DNA of 64,000 nucleotides from Euclidia mi. Taxonomy: Eukaryota > Arthropoda > Insecta > Lepidoptera > Erebidae. Shown in pieces: positions 62,571-64,000 of this stretch. The stretch covers positions 65,305,805-65,369,804 of the forward strand of contig OX123190.2 of assembly GCA_944739405.2 (NCBI GenBank). Reading direction: 5' to 3'. Within the stretch, counting starts at the first letter, position 1. Every line of letters starts with the position of its first letter. The notes under the pieces are model-generated. The model saw only the letters and a list, made by a program, of their open reading frames with translations. It ran no database searches and was not told where the DNA came from. The translations under genes and the position numbers were made by a program.

Positions 62571-64000
62571 AATAGATCCTGAGATTAATGCAAACGAACA
62601 AACTCTTTAGTCTCTGCTGCAAGATACACAATACATGTAGGAATGAAATTGGTTAGTATCATTTTCTGTCCCTAAACACACTGCCAAGATATTACCACTA
62701 CACTATAACACAAAATTCTATTCACAATACTCCAAAATAATGTCTTGATTTAGGAGTTATAACCAAATGATCATACGCCTATACGGCAAGGGCCATTGGA
62801 CGACTAAATAAATTTGATAGATGCTGGCAGTTGTGAGTTTATATTGCACGATAATATGCTACATACTATACTCAAAATATTAATATGTTCATTATGGCCG
62901 GAATGGGCCTCTGCATTATACTTTGTAAACCTTCATAATAATGTCATTACAGTTCTGGATGTTTTGCTGTGTTCGTTTTAACGATTTTACAAACATACAA
63001 TGTCTGTAAAGTCCGCGCGACACAGGATTCATTGCGGGAGTCGTCTTAAAAAAAAGTCTAGCATGTATAAAGTATTGTTATTTTCCATTATTGCATTACC
63101 TTAATTATTAATAGTTTGGTGAATGACTATTATTAGAACCTGCGTTTTATATGTGGATTTAGTGAATTTGGTATCACAATTTTATTCTTAATATTTATCT
63201 GCTATTACAATAACGTTAAATATATTTAAGTAGGTATCACAAATCAACGCCTAAAATATCTACCCGAACAATTTCAACGAAACTCATTCTATAATTAATC
63301 GCTTCGTTATAAAACTGATACAATTAAATGAACAACTACCGACGCGTAACGGAATAACAAACGTTCTCGTTCTCAAACATTCAGTTCACATCAATCAACG
63401 AATCACTGATCCAGTGAGAGACGATAAAAGCTACAGTGGCAATTAAAATGGCTTGTTCATCTGAAAAAGTTTATTATGAAAGAAGGCGCCTTATAGTGTT
63501 AACAGACTGATGACGTAAGCCACGCGGTGTACAATACGGAAAATTACGTACAGTTTGATATAGAAGATGATACAAGCGAATGCAGCAAATAAATACCGAA
63601 GAACTCGCAACAGTATAGACAATATTCTGGGTGAGGGTAGTACTTCCTCGGTGAAATCAACAAGGCGCTATATGTTCTCGAAGCAGGCAGAAGAAAAAGC
63701 ATAAACTGCGGAGACTAAGTATAACTACACGTAAAGCAGGAGTGGCATAAGGAGAAGAGCGAGCACTAGAATAAAATGTAGGTATGGCGGATTTCGCCTA
63801 TCCAATCCGCTGGCAATATTAATGTATTTAAAACACCCACATGCTGCTCCCATTGCTCGTTTTCTTACTTTTTTCACCCAACAGAAGTTAATTAATCTTT
63901 ACATTTTAATGTTCTATATTTTATGGGTTTAATACTTTAATTTAGGTATATGGAGACCAATTACTTTGATTAAAATATACAATGGACAAAAAAATACTTT
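62571..64000. other. Non-coding, nothing recognised
   Basis: AT-rich. Around 63370-63450 CATTCAGTTCACATC and AATCACTGATCCAGTGAG could be an initiator-like region before a short ATG frame at 63448, but that frame ends after about 20 codons. No exon can be supported. Confidence 0.35.

Noticed and set aside
63370..63510. Host promoter and first exon
   Set aside because: An initiator-like TCAGT and a nearby ATG are present, but the frame ends after about 20 codons and no splice pattern can be shown.
1..64000. CRISPR arrays, bacterial operons, ribosome binding sites
   Set aside because: Repeat structure, codon use and element types are those of an insect genome; no regularly spaced short repeats with unique spacers were seen.

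Overview
This window looks like a repeat-dense stretch of an insect genome, most probably a moth or butterfly (Lepidoptera). I base that on the transposon families: tRNA-headed and 5S-rRNA-headed SINEs of lepidopteran type, R1-, RTE- and CR1/Jockey-type LINEs, a BEL/Pao element, an errantivirus-like Ty3/gypsy element, mariner and piggyBac-like DNA elements, and microsatellite-type LINE/SINE tails. I found no convincing host protein-coding exon, no tRNA or rRNA gene, and no CRISPR array. Every long open reading frame belongs to a mobile element.

Layout. 1-2.1 kb: AT-rich, nothing recognised. 2.1-10.8 kb: a decayed errantivirus-like LTR element (plus strand) with gag, pol and env. It is broken by stops and frameshifts, by a perfect 36-bp foldback in gag, by a SINE between RNase H and integrase, and by a 954-bp TTAA-flanked inverted-repeat element inside env; its 3' end and 3' LTR are missing. 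11-17 kb: SINE copies, a LINE C-terminus and a mariner relic. 17.3-21.8 kb: a LINE on the minus strand with both ORFs open (PHD-like ORF1; endonuclease-reverse transcriptase ORF2). 22-23.6 kb: a second, 5'-truncated LINE. 24-30 kb: small elements, including a miniature R1-type retroelement with a 15-bp target duplication, a deletion derivative of a Tc1/mariner-like transposon with 37-bp terminal repeats, and an R1 3' fragment with its own 15-bp duplication. 30-42 kb: mostly non-coding, with scattered SINEs (one with a 5S-rRNA-like head), palindromes and a second miniature R1 copy.

42.4-58.7 kb is a nested assembly. An old minus-strand LINE (L1-like ORF1; endonuclease; reverse transcriptase) was split twice: by a minus-strand non-autonomous Ty3/gypsy-like element (two about 0.8-kb LTRs, a long open Gag, a partial protease, the integrase zinc finger and integrase tail, but no reverse transcriptase, RNase H or catalytic integrase core), and by a plus-strand BEL/Pao element whose 256-bp LTRs look identical, whose 5-bp target duplication is perfect and whose 1782-codon polyprotein is uninterrupted. 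58.7-64 kb: AT-rich sequence with two more LINE 3' fragments.

How the parts relate. The intact LINE at 17-22 kb and the BEL/Pao element are the only autonomous-looking elements. The SINEs, the miniature R1 copies, the Gag-only gypsy derivative and the inverted-repeat elements would all need enzymes supplied from elsewhere. Two features recur: SINEs with different promoter heads share a central core, and a 5' module is joined to two different 3' halves.
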